Below the pieces are notes generated by a model, which was not told the DNA's origin, made no database searches, and saw only the letters and a list, made by a program, of their open reading frames with translations. A stretch of DNA of 64,000 nt from Hippopus hippopus (Eukaryota; Mollusca; Bivalvia; Cardiida; Cardiidae). This document shows, one piece after another, positions 33,331 to 42,678 of this stretch. Position 1 is the stretch's first letter. Each line of letters begins with the position of its first letter. The stretch is taken from contig OX328104.1 of NCBI GenBank assembly GCA_946811185.2, positions 45,678,505-45,742,504 on the forward strand. Direction: 5' to 3'. Made by a program: the position numbers and the translations under genes.

Positions 33331-35097
33331 TTCTGCTGAATTAAACTGATCAGCGGTGCCAAGCGAAGTTAAGGATCAAAGAGATTATATGAAAGTATAT
33401 TTGTTTAAGAAAGGTTATTGTGTATTGTAGAAAACAGACCAAGATCAGACTGCATGGAAGTGATGCTAATCTGCATCGCAAATGACACAAGGGCCCGTTT
33501 TCACATACCATTTCTAATAGCTTTCTTAGTCTAATTCTAAAGATTTTTGTTTCTTTTTAAATTTCAAAGCAAGGCAATTCGCGATTGGCTGTGCCAAGTG
33601 GTTTAGCCGTTCTGAAATTGTACTTCTGTCTTAATCTAGAATTAGGCCTAGAATGCAATTTAAATAATTTGGAATGGTTGGTGCGTACGGACCCTAAGGT
33701 CTCGATAAACTGACCATGGCTTTCTATCTCACAAAATATGCAAGAAGCTACAGAAAGACTTTTTACTGGGAATGTGCAGCCATATATGGTTAAGTTGTAA
33801 GTGAAGTTATATACCTGTAAATGTCATCTCACCTCGCTTTCTTTTCTGCGTCTCTGCTGAAAAAGAAAAGAAATCTTTAAAGCATACAAGAATTTCATCA
33901 TGTAATAATACATGTATAGCTCAGCAAAACTTTGCAAAGGACATACCCACATAACCTACACCACAAGGGCAATTACATTTTCACCATGAATAGACTTGTT
34001 ATACACATAAATAGGAGAAGAACATTTCGTACAGAAAAGAAACTTCCCGTTACGATCATTCTTCTCTTTTTGCCACAATACTTTGGAAAAAAAAAAAAAA
34101 AAAAAGAAATGTCAGCTGCACAATGAAAAAAGGTGGTTTGCAGGTGGAACCATGTGATTTTTTTCTTGCAAGATATGACAGTAGATCGGTTGGATGTGAA
34201 ACAATTGGGGTCCGCATTCACAAACAGTTCTTAAGAATAAACCAAATGGTTTACCCAGTCAGAAGTTGTGTTACTTTCTAAATCCAGAATTAGACTAAAA
34301 ATGTTCTTGAGAATGGTTGGTGAACATAGACCTAGTACTATCTCATACTGGACGGGGATAAGTATCGGTTATCACGATGGTCAATTAGAAACTAGAAGCC
34401 AACATTTGCTTCCTGCAGTAATAGTGTACACGTTTATCTTGTTTGGTACCTAAGATTTACAAGCCATGACTTCTATTGGTCTGTAGGTCTTCGTTTCCAG
34501 AGAAGGTATGATGGTTATGTGTTAGGAAGCATTACACAGTCCAGGTTGAGGAAAATTCGAAAAGGCAACGACAAAATTGAAAAACAAGAATGGGAAAGTA
34601 AGCCTTTATATGTAATTTTGGTAAAAAGACACTTGATATTCCCAGTCAATTTAAAACTGTGGCGTTATTGAATAATTTCGATGGATGAATCTGAAGCATC
34701 TTTCAGACTCCACCAACAGGCTTGAAAATTACGAATATTCGACCTTGAATCTGCTTATTTTAGATTATGTTAACAGATTTATAGGTTGAAATAGCCCCCG
34801 TTCTGGCCTTGGTATGTTCGAGATTTTTTTTGGTAAAACGGGCTTCTAAAATTTATATTGCATTTTTTTCCCCGCTAACATCAAAAATGATGGCCTGTTT
34901 CGAGGAGAAGGAGTAATACATTTCGCTGTTATATATAAGTTTTAAATTCCACCCTTCTTTTCATGACTGTTATATTCAAATACAATTTTAGTGACGTTTT
35001 TGCAGATATTTACTAGCAGATTCCCGTTGATTCACATCTGGGGCAATGGCGGGTTTTTCAGTCAACTCCAACTTCAGTTATTATCGGACCGTGTGCA

Positions 35098-35248
35098 TTA
35101 TGGTGCAGTGTGGTCTTTGGTCAGCAACTTCCGGTATTTAATCAGACATGGTATTAAAGAACACCTTTTTGGCCATCTTATGGTGCATTGTGATCTTGGG
35201 TCAGCAGCTTCTGGTATTTAATCAGACAAAGTATAAGAGAACACCTTT
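35098..35248 (+). repeat. Diverged tandem duplication, 80-bp step
   Basis: ttatggtgcagtgtggtctt ... agaacaccttt at 35098-35168 recurs at 35178-35248 with about nine changes. Confidence 0.75.
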
Positions 35249-35493
35249 GAATATCAGACTTTTTGTTATTGTCATCTCTATCTTTTCACGTTAAAAAGCA
35301 GTGTTTATATATTTTTACAACATTGAAATAATGAAACTGTCACGGTAATGTAACGTTAGTAGAGAGTTATTTTGGATGCCATTTTTTATACCCAAGCTTC
35401 CGCCATGTACAGGATAGAGAGGACAGGTCACGCGTTCTCTGTTTCAACGCTAATATATAACCTCGACCTCTTTCAACGGCTGCAAATACAATC

Positions 35494-35499
35494 CACTTT
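35494..35499. repeat. Polinton target-site duplication, left
   Basis: cacttt directly before AGTAGTTATT; identical to 51983-51988. Confidence 0.95.
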
Positions 35500-35967
35500 A
35501 GTAGTTATTAATTTACCCTATATAGCTAGAAATTTAAAAAAAACTAAAAAAATAAGAAAAAAAGGGCGAACCCTAAATGCCTTTCGAAAAATTCAATTTT
35601 TAAATCCCCCTCATTTTAGGATTTAAAAAATTTGAAAACGAAAGCCCTCTAAATCCCTTCCTCCTTCATTTGTTAAGTTACATATACATTTTCTCATAAA
35701 GCATATATATAACTTCGTCTTAGACTTGTTAAATAACTTCGTTAGAATAACCTTTATACTACACTCCCACCAACTTCGTTTCAAATTTTAATATTAACCC
35801 ACATCCCACATCCATAATAAATCCACATTCAAAATATGGATTAATTATGCGTTGGTTAAACGGTTAAACGATTAGTCAATGCGTTATTTAACCATTTAAT
35901 CATTTTGTTATTTTGTTGTTTTGTTATTGATTGGAAAAATTTTTTGAATTTTTATAGAGAAAAATAT
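35500..35967 (+). repeat. Polinton left terminal inverted repeat
   Basis: Pairs with 51514-51982 over its whole length with three differences: one A more or less in an A run near 35552, one substitution near 35575 and one at 35940. Inside are three 'aacttcgt' blocks and a string of gttaaac/gttatt/tgttatt units near the inner end. The inner edge lies 14 bases before the first gene's ATG, so the promoter of that gene is mostly within the TIR. Confidence 0.96.
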
Positions 35968-35981
35968 ATAATTAATATAAG

Positions 35982-36488
35982 ATGGAGTCATTAAAAGATT
36001 TTATAAAAGAATTAAACTTAGATAAAGATGAGGGTTTAATGAAGGCTATAGATAACATGGAAGAGAATTTGATAAACACGGATATAGCTAAAAATAAATT
36101 TAAAAACTTAATTTCAGACAAAGAAATTTCAGCAAAATTTGCTGTACTTCTAGCTAATTATGCAAATAGTATTTTAGATTCTTTAAACCCTATGTTTAGA
36201 CTAAATAATAGTTATAAGATTAAATTTTGGGACGACATTTATAATTATAGAAACAATTCAAAAAAAGAAATATTATATATATGTAAAACCAATTTAGGAA
36301 TTAAATTAGATAAAAAATTAACTAGAAACCAATTGATATACAAAATTGTAATACATATATTTGATGATTTTAGTGGTTATAATGGATTTTCATCAGATGT
36401 TTTTAAAAAAATGAGAAAAAAACCTATAAAATTATCAAATAATATAAAAAAGCAAATATTAAAAAAGACTGAGGAAGGTTTTTTATAA
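35982..36488 (+). CDS. Unknown Polinton left-end protein, 168 aa
   Basis: I do not recognise this protein. It is lysine- and asparagine-rich, predicted mostly helical, and has no signal peptide, membrane segment or cysteine cluster. Residues about 95-128 (KKEILYICKTNLGIKL and on) have the size and pattern of a SAP-like or small helix-turn-helix unit, but this is weak. It is the only gene between the left TIR and the polymerase and points inward from the TIR. The start is the first ATG after the TIR (tatiaag-type leader, aatataagATG). It ends in a hairpin shared with the end of the polymerase gene, so the two genes converge. An accessory role in replication or host interaction is possible but not shown. 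Confidence 0.8.
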   Translation: MESLKDFIKELNLDKDEGLMKAIDNMEENLINTDIAKNKFKNLISDKEISAKFAVLLANYANSILDSLNPMFRLNNSYKIKFWDDIYNYRNNSKKEILYICKTNLGIKLDKKLTRNQLIYKIVIHIFDDFSGYNGFSSDVFKKMRKKPIKLSNNIKKQILKKTEEGFL

Positions 36489-36520
36489 ATATAATTTAAT
36501 TTATAAAATTAAATTATATT
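36488..36520. terminator. Hairpin between convergent Polinton genes
   Basis: aatataatttaatt (36488-36501) and aattaaattatatt (36507-36520) form a perfect A/T stem of at least 14 bp. It covers the last base of one stop codon and the whole stop of the opposing gene. Shared 3'-end signal is inferred. Confidence 0.5.
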
Positions 36521-39500
36521 TTTATGATGCCCCCAAGCTAAAGTATCAATCTTGTCTTCCAAAACAAACCTTTTATCATCACTTGACCCTAACGCTTTTT
36601 TGTTTAACTCTTCAGTATACATATTATGGCCCTTACTTCTTAAAACAGTCATCTTTCTATACTGATTCTTTTCTGTAAGCAAACACTCTTTGTAATTATT
36701 AAAGTTTATCTCTTTCTTGATAACCGCTTTTTTAACACCTTTACATCTTTTATCTTCCTCACCATCTAAAGTTTTATAAGCATACATTTTTGCTCCTAGA
36801 CCAACAAACTCAGTCATAATCTTACCACCTAACTCATCTTTAAACTTTCCAACTACTCTCGCATTACAATCATTTTTTAAGAAATGATATTTAGGATAAT
36901 TGCTTGTATCAAACATTTCAAACACATCTTTCTCCATATCCTTATACAAATTTTTAGTTTCTATCTCAAGAATAAAACTATCTGTATCAGTATAACACAT
37001 TCTAACCTTTTCACCATACTTATCTTTAAAGTAATTATAATAAGTTTTTTGCATATGTGTTTTACTAATATCTAAAATGCTTAATCCTGAGTAAATAGGT
37101 TTATTATATTTTAAAATAGTGTTTTTCATGTGTACCGCTACTAGGTTTTCATCGAATATTGTTGTGTGACTATAGTTTGGTTTTGCTACCAATTTCCTAT
37201 AACGCTCTCCATTAGAAGCTAGTACTATCGTTACTCTATTTCTCAGGTTTTCCATAGTCTTACCAAAGACTGAATTATTCATCAACTTAAAGAAATCTTT
37301 CTCAAAATTATTTTTAGCTGCTTTTCTTAGTTCAATGTTTGTATCAATATATAATTTAAGCCATAGGCTTTCCTCAAACTTAATTCCTCGATGTATTTTA
37401 GTAATCTTTAAACCTAAATCAACACATGTTTTTAAAGCTTCATGATGAATAATATAATTCTTTTTATTATTTAAGTTTGGAATAAGTTTTTCTACTTTTT
37501 CTATTTTTAAACGTTCAGGTGCTAAAGGAAAGTCATTGTGTAAATCGTGTAATTCTTCAGGATATTCTAAATCTACTTCTAATATACACGGTATTTTTTG
37601 CCAAATTTCTAATTCTTTACCCGTCATCCATTTAAAACCATGAGTAGGAAGGGGACAACTCATTGCCCAAGGGTAAAGACTGTTTGCATCTATATATAAT
37701 AAATATTTTGACGGTTTACTAGAATCGTATAATTCACCCATATCCTCATTATTTGCTTTTGCGTGTCTTTTACTACACATGCTAACACCTCCTTTGATAC
37801 CCTTTTCAACCATTAAAAGCATATCAACATCAGATAAAAGCTCTAGGTTTACTCCTGTTATTTTTAATGCTGCATCCCAAGCTAAACCAGGAGCAGTATA
37901 ATACCAACTAGGGTCTAAGTCATAGTTTTCACGACAAACATCTCTAAAGTTTTCGAAAACATCCGCTAAAAGCAATACATCTATTTTGTTGTAAAGTTCT
38001 AAGTAATCCTTCAACGTTTTCATATTAAAAGCTTTCCAAACCTTTTGCGCATGAGCATAATCTTCATCTGTAATTCCTTCTTTGTTCAAACTTGAGTAAA
38101 ATGATTCTTTGGGTGGTAATTTCTCTTCTTTAAGTTTATCAAATGAATCTAGGTACTCATAAGGAAAGACTCCTTTTCTCCTAACCAATGGTAGGAGATT
38201 CTTAGTGAAATATCTCGATAAAATTTTTAATTGACTTTCCTCTAAGTTGCTTGAAAGTTTATCTAAACTAGAACTCATAAACTTAAAACTATCAAGGAAT
38301 CTAATTTTATGGTTTATATTTTTTCCTACCCAAATGTCTTTACTAAAACTAATATATTTCTCTTCATTATTTGGAATACACTCAATCTTCCCATCAGATT
38401 TACCAAGACATTTAATAAAAAGATGAGAGTCATATCCACTAAGATTATGAAGGTATACAGGTGTGAAGTTAGGATTTTTAGCTTTTAGGTTACATTCATT
38501 ATGTGCTGCGCCTCTATATTTACCTGTAAAATGACAATGGTCTTTTACTCTATAATTAGCATGATTAAATTTTCCATCACAAATCCAACAGCGTGTTTGT
38601 TGTGTATGTTTTATTTTTTCCTTTATTGTAATTTCAATAGGCTTTGGTTTTTGGTGGTACCATTGATGAATTTCTTGTATATCATCTTTTAACCATTTTA
38701 TAAAAACTTCCTCAGCATTTTCTCCAACATAACTTCTTTTTATAGGAGCACACACAGCATCGTCAAAGCATTTTATAATATAGTAAAAACTACAAGGTAC
38801 ATGCTTTTGACGTTGTATAGTATAACTTTTTTCTGGGTTTGGTTGGCATGTGTGTATTGGTTCCAAAACACTTTCAAAATCAGCGTATACAACAAAGGGA
38901 ACCTCAAGTTTTCTAACATGGTTTTCAAAAGCTAACATGGTACCTGGTTTTGACATCTCTAAAGTAATAGGTTCGTGTTCATTACAATATTGTTTATGTT
39001 TTTCCAAAAGTTCTTTACTACCAAAGTGATTCATACATTGTTTGCAATATTTTATACCACCATTGTCACTTACTTGTTTTCTCATTAAACTATTAAATTT
39101 TTTTATGAGAGCGTAGTGCATGTTTTCCTCATTTTTAATAAAAAGAAGGTCAACATGTTTACTTTTTTCACATTTTGTAAGTCTAAGAGGATAAATATAT
39201 TCCTTTATTTCCTGATACCCATATACGTTTACACTAATTTCAGGATTTTGTTTTTCAAACTTATCGATATCCCTAAGCGAAACAGGACTCTCTATTCCCT
39301 CCATGTTTAAGTCACTTTCCTTCTTTTGCAAAGCCTTGTCAACTATCTCTGCATTATGTTCTTTAGGGTTTAACGCTCTTAAAACACACCATAAAAAGCA
39401 TTTGTTATCTTTATTTTTTATATTGATAACTGCTTTTTTGTTAGCAATCCATTTTGGTAAAGGTAACCAACCATTAGCTCTTAAAGGAACATAAGCAGCT

Positions 39501-40090
39501 GTATGTAGTTCTAACCGCACTATACTTTCAAAAGTCCAACCACTACCTTCTCTTTGGAACTTAGCTAAATTTTCTAAAACTTCATCTATCATTCTATTCA
39601 ACAAATCCTCTATTTCTCCCCCGTTTAAATTTAAATGTTGACTACTATGAAAAGCACGTTCAGCAGGACCTTGGTCAATATCTGTTATTAACCTTAATTT
39701 ACACCTAAGTACAAGTTTTACCTTTGTTTGTAAATTATTTTGAAGAGTGTTTATAAGAGGCATCCACGTTTCTGCGAAAAATCTTTGTGGGTTATAATTT
39801 TCTCTACCCTCTATAACATGTTGAGTAGCATACCCTCTAAATGCGGACTGAGCAGCTCTAATCTCAAACGGTTGTCTTGGAGGGTAATTTTGTCTAACAT
39901 GTTCAACAATTTCATCTAACACTTGTGGTATTTGTGTTGTCTCCACATTACTAGTTATCCAGTTACCAAAATCAGTTACTCTTCTTTGTATAGATTCCGG
40001 AACGACAGCTGCGGCTAGTCGTCTTGCTCCAGAGTAAATATTAGATGCAGCTCGTCTAGTTGCACTCGTAATTCTATTAAACCAACTCAT
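36509..40090 (-). CDS. polB: Protein-primed DNA polymerase B (pPolB) with OTU-like N-terminus
   Basis: It replicates the element from its ends. I choose Met at 40090 (MSWFNRITSA), 13 codons inside the longest frame, because tatatataaa lies directly before it as for the other genes; this gives 1193 aa. Order: basic N-terminus; OTU-like region with Asp228, Cys231 (NKDNKCFLWC) and His325 (MHYALI); C2H2 finger (Cys349, Cys352, His365, Cys369); Exo I D404/E406 (VYADFE); a cysteine/histidine insert Cys501-Cys533 like an HNH endonuclease; Exo II GYD 552-554; Exo III Y700/D704; PolA D801-P807 (DANSLYP); PolB K935-K944 (KLMNNSVFGK); PolC Y1033-S1038 (YTDTDS). All catalytic residues are present, so it looks active. 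Its gene ends against the 168-aa gene. Confidence 0.96.
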   Translation of the reverse strand: MSWFNRITSATRRAASNIYSGARRLAAAVVPESIQRRVTDFGNWITSNVETTQIPQVLDEIVEHVRQNYPPRQPFEIRAAQSAFRGYATQHVIEGRENYNPQRFFAETWMPLINTLQNNLQTKVKLVLRCKLRLITDIDQGPAERAFHSSQHLNLNGGEIEDLLNRMIDEVLENLAKFQREGSGWTFESIVRLELHTAAYVPLRANGWLPLPKWIANKKAVINIKNKDNKCFLWCVLRALNPKEHNAEIVDKALQKKESDLNMEGIESPVSLRDIDKFEKQNPEISVNVYGYQEIKEYIYPLRLTKCEKSKHVDLLFIKNEENMHYALIKKFNSLMRKQVSDNGGIKYCKQCMNHFGSKELLEKHKQYCNEHEPITLEMSKPGTMLAFENHVRKLEVPFVVYADFESVLEPIHTCQPNPEKSYTIQRQKHVPCSFYYIIKCFDDAVCAPIKRSYVGENAEEVFIKWLKDDIQEIHQWYHQKPKPIEITIKEKIKHTQQTRCWICDGKFNHANYRVKDHCHFTGKYRGAAHNECNLKAKNPNFTPVYLHNLSGYDSHLFIKCLGKSDGKIECIPNNEEKYISFSKDIWVGKNINHKIRFLDSFKFMSSSLDKLSSNLEESQLKILSRYFTKNLLPLVRRKGVFPYEYLDSFDKLKEEKLPPKESFYSSLNKEGITDEDYAHAQKVWKAFNMKTLKDYLELYNKIDVLLLADVFENFRDVCRENYDLDPSWYYTAPGLAWDAALKITGVNLELLSDVDMLLMVEKGIKGGVSMCSKRHAKANNEDMGELYDSSKPSKYLLYIDANSLYPWAMSCPLPTHGFKWMTGKELEIWQKIPCILEVDLEYPEELHDLHNDFPLAPERLKIEKVEKLIPNLNNKKNYIIHHEALKTCVDLGLKITKIHRGIKFEESLWLKLYIDTNIELRKAAKNNFEKDFFKLMNNSVFGKTMENLRNRVTIVLASNGERYRKLVAKPNYSHTTIFDENLVAVHMKNTILKYNKPIYSGLSILDISKTHMQKTYYNYFKDKYGEKVRMCYTDTDSFILEIETKNLYKDMEKDVFEMFDTSNYPKYHFLKNDCNARVVGKFKDELGGKIMTEFVGLGAKMYAYKTLDGEEDKRCKGVKKAVIKKEINFNNYKECLLTEKNQYRKMTVLRSKGHNMYTEELNKKALGSSDDKRFVLEDKIDTLAWGHHKNII

Positions 40091-40165
40091 TTTATATATA
40101 TAAAATAATTTTCTTAAGCTATATATCAAAAAATTTTATTATATCTGCATATAAATATAATAAAA

Positions 40166-40504
40166 TTACTGAATGTTAATCCTATATTTATCTTTCCAAA
40201 CCCTTCCATTCCAATTCTCAATCGTTTGTGGGCAGCGGTTTATAAATTGACCTGCCTTATAAATCGATGGAAAGGTTTTTATTTCTCCAGTTTCAACATC
40301 CTCTAAACTAACTTTCTTAGGATTATGCATAATAGTTTTTAATCTATCAAACTTAGGGTCTTTGCTTTTTTCTTTTTTAGGTGATTCATTTGGGAACAAT
40401 CCATGTTCTTTCACCAACTCAACTAAACGCTTTTTATCCCAGTATGAGTAGAAATTTATATTATTTTCTTTAAGAATTTTTTTTAAATCTGTAACCTTTA
40501 TCAT
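40166..40504 (-). CDS. SAP + NUMOD1-like small DNA-binding protein, 112 aa
   Basis: Residues 1-37 (VTDLKKILKENNINFYSYWD... ELVKEHGL) fit a SAP-type helix-extended-helix DNA-binding motif. Residues about 62-110 (DVETGEIKTFPSIYKAGQFI ... KYRI) fit NUMOD1, a module normally attached to GIY-YIG or HNH homing endonucleases. No nuclease domain is present. The start follows cctatataaaaATG. It lies between polymerase and capsid genes in the same direction, with 75 bases to the polymerase start. Binding to the element's own DNA (ends, packaging signal or promoter) is a reasonable inference. Domain calls are from pattern, not from a search. Confidence 0.7.
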   Translation of the reverse strand: MIKVTDLKKILKENNINFYSYWDKKRLVELVKEHGLFPNESPKKEKSKDPKFDRLKTIMHNPKKVSLEDVETGEIKTFPSIYKAGQFINRCPQTIENWNGRVWKDKYRINIQ

Positions 40505-40526
40505 TTTTATATAGGAAAGAAAAATC

Positions 40527-41813
40527 TTAATACACTACACTCATTTTATTTCCATCAGACTGGAAGTTAATTAACCTATCACTAATAATAACAGCATATG
40601 CCTCTGTGTTCGCAAGCACATTTTCAGTAAAATGTGCTTTGATTTGGATATCAGTGACAGAGTATTTTAATCTCTCACTCTGTTTGGAAACATCAAACAA
40701 AAACAAAGGATAAAGGGTTTTATAATCTGAGGGAGTAATGTTAGGGTTTGACACCATTTCATTCATGTTATAAAACTTAGCCCTAAATAGAGAAGCGTCA
40801 CCATACACTCTACTAAATTGGTTTGCAGTGAATGAAAGATTATAATCAACAGCGGGATAACTAGTAGAATTTAATGTAACATAAATGTTTTTAACGTTTC
40901 TATGGTCAAATATGGCTGGATTTTGTTGTTGATTACCACTTTTACCAGTTTGAAAGCCAACAATGATAAAACGTGGCACTTCAGGTGATGATTTAACAGA
41001 AAGTCTCCAGGTCAATGATGTTGACTCGGGAACCGCGATAGAGTCGCACTGTCTCATTCTATATCCAACCGGTATTTTTTCTTTTTTCTCGATAATTTTA
41101 TAAAGTTCCATTTTCTCTCCATCTGCGGGTAGCACGTGTGGTATAAACCAAGATACTCTAAGTAAATTAATTCTACCATCAGCAGGAGCAGCACCATCTC
41201 GAAAGACCGCATCATTATCATCATTTCTCGTTAATGTGAGAGTTTGCTTCATTCCGTACAATATCTTATCATAATCATCACAAAAACCAAATATATGTTT
41301 TAATGGAACTCTGAAGCTAAAGGTACCTCTTGGAAGAGGGTCGTTAATAATATAATTTCTTCTTACAACAAAACCAGTGTTTCCACCAGCTGCTGCGGCT
41401 GTCGTATCTTTATACCAACATTGATTTAACCCTTGTGATTTAGAGAAATCATCTGGATATTTTAACAAACCAAGCATTGTAGTAGCCTGGCCAGGATATA
41501 ATACGGATTCAATCTCCATACCCGAAAGTTGATACTTAATATTTTTAAAAAGATACATGAGACCATTGTTTGTTAAAGAAATATTAGTGTTAGCATCGTA
41601 AACTGCTCCAGTATCACTTCTTACTAATTCGCCTACAATAAGTAAATAACTCTCACTAGGATGAGTAAAAATATCTTGAGTCTCAATGTTAATCCTAATT
41701 TCTCCTCCTGAGTTGTTGAGATTGGTACCAGTGATTGGTTCATACTCATGGTGTTCATACTCAGCAATACTATCATCTTTTAAAATTGGTTCGGTGATTT
41801 TTAAAATGTCCAT
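40527..41813 (-). CDS. MCP: Polinton major capsid protein (double jelly-roll)
   Basis: 428 aa. It matches what I know of Polinton major capsid proteins: the opening MDILKITEPILKDDSIAEYE, then the strand-rich part EPITGTNLNNSGGEIRI, YPGQATTMLGLLKYPDDFSK, the hinge region GTFSFRVPLKHIFGFCDDYD, RVYGDASLFRAKFY, and the end SDRLINFQSDGNKMSVVY. It is expected to trimerise into pseudo-hexagonal capsomers of an icosahedral shell. No stop or frame break. The start follows attataaaATG. It is the first of a run of virion genes going leftward. No trans-membrane segment or signal is seen. The double jelly-roll fold is known for the family, not read from the sequence. Confidence 0.88.
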   Translation of the reverse strand: MDILKITEPILKDDSIAEYEHHEYEPITGTNLNNSGGEIRINIETQDIFTHPSESYLLIVGELVRSDTGAVYDANTNISLTNNGLMYLFKNIKYQLSGMEIESVLYPGQATTMLGLLKYPDDFSKSQGLNQCWYKDTTAAAAGGNTGFVVRRNYIINDPLPRGTFSFRVPLKHIFGFCDDYDKILYGMKQTLTLTRNDDNDAVFRDGAAPADGRINLLRVSWFIPHVLPADGEKMELYKIIEKKEKIPVGYRMRQCDSIAVPESTSLTWRLSVKSSPEVPRFIIVGFQTGKSGNQQQNPAIFDHRNVKNIYVTLNSTSYPAVDYNLSFTANQFSRVYGDASLFRAKFYNMNEMVSNPNITPSDYKTLYPLFLFDVSKQSERLKYSVTDIQIKAHFTENVLANTEAYAVIISDRLINFQSDGNKMSVVY

Positions 41814-41865
41814 TTTATAATAACAATTATAATTTTAAATGAGATAAAAATTATAATTGTGTTAC

Positions 41866-42222
41866 TTAAATTTCTAACCAAAGCTGGGGAAAAGACTTAT
41901 TTTCACCATTAACAAACACACCTTCAAGTTTAATGCTTTTTGCGGCTTCCATTTTAGTTTTAGGATAAACTCTATTACCGTATACAAGTGTTATTTCAGG
42001 TATCCCCCACTTTTGTAAGCGTTCATTCACCTTTTCCTCAATCTCTTTCATCTTGATTACTTTTTCGGGAGATAACTTCACAACAGCTTTTTTATAACCA
42101 TATTTCGTTTTATTAATTTCTAGGATTTCACAATCTTTTATGTTTAAAGAATCACCTACTATAGTAATACAACTAGTATTATATTTTTTATAAAATACAC
42201 GATTAAATTTTAATTCTGGCAT
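41866..42222 (-). CDS. Unknown Polinton protein, 118 aa
   Basis: Not recognised at the domain level. Residues about 1-55 look like beta strands (SCITIVGDSLNIKDCEILEI, YGYKKAVVKL), followed by a charged helix (VIKMKEIEEKVNERLQKWG) and a second strand part (EITLVYGNRVYPKT). It has no cysteine cluster or membrane segment. It sits among structural genes, 52 bases upstream of the capsid start, and is intact. It may be a minor virion or assembly protein; that is inference from position only. The start follows tataaaaaagataATG. Confidence 0.75.
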   Translation of the reverse strand: MPELKFNRVFYKKYNTSCITIVGDSLNIKDCEILEINKTKYGYKKAVVKLSPEKVIKMKEIEEKVNERLQKWGIPEITLVYGNRVYPKTKMEAAKSIKLEGVFVNGENKSFPQLWLEI

Positions 42223-42275
42223 TATCTTTTTTTATAAGTAATATAATTTCTTTAACTTATTTATATTTTTTTTCT

Positions 42276-42674
42276 TCATACTATTTTAATACCCGCTCCA
42301 CTGTTTAATCTTTTAACTAAGTCTTGAATAGCAATGGCACTTCCATCTATTAATGTACTAATGTTTTGCGTTTTAGGAGTATTAGGGGGTGTCGGTGTTG
42401 CGTTATATTTTTGTAAAATTTCCTTGGATTTTGGTGTTAAAGCTTTTGTAACTAATTTCTTTCCTACATCTACAGCTGCACTTTTTCCAACCTCTAAAGC
42501 TTTCTTTGCACCTTCCTTAGCTACACTCTTTCCTACATCAAGGGCAGAAGACGCAATTTGTTTAGCTGCACTACTAGTAAAAAGCCTCGCTAAAAAGTTA
42601 GCAATACTATCAAAGATTCCGGCACCACCGTATGAATACCTTTTTTTAAATCCGTGTTTTTTAGTGATTATCAT
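42276..42674 (-). CDS. Basic Ala/Lys/Gly-rich Polinton protein, 132 aa
   Basis: The N-terminus is basic (MIITKKHGFKKRYSYGGAG), followed by an amphipathic helix (residues 20-45, FDSIANFLARLFTSSAAKQI) and an 11-residue helix repeat around VGKS/VGKK at residues 48-73. The tail is proline- and threonine-rich (TPTPPNTPKTQN). Such a plan suits a membrane-active or DNA-condensing minor capsid protein, comparable in role to adenovirus pVI or core proteins, but there is no sequence match I can name. It is four bases from the end of the next upstream gene, so translation units are tightly packed. Intact; start after ctataaaaagATG. Confidence 0.72.
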   Translation of the reverse strand: MIITKKHGFKKRYSYGGAGIFDSIANFLARLFTSSAAKQIASSALDVGKSVAKEGAKKALEVGKSAAVDVGKKLVTKALTPKSKEILQKYNATPTPPNTPKTQNISTLIDGSAIAIQDLVKRLNSGAGIKIV

Positions 42675-42678
42675 CTTT

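Larger units (their letters stand above)
31000..35493. other. Gene-free host stretch left of the Polinton
   Basis: Holds a family 3 hairpin at 32291-32330, a perfect 46-bp tandem duplication at 33239-33330 and copies of an 'accaaccattctt' MITE at about 33495-33700 and 34205-34335. It also has a diverged 80-bp tandem duplication at 35098-35248. No exon was recognised. Confidence 0.5.

Noticed and set aside
38501..39494. Several + strand frames within the polymerase gene
   Set aside because: Antisense shadows of a gene whose motifs are all in the - frame.
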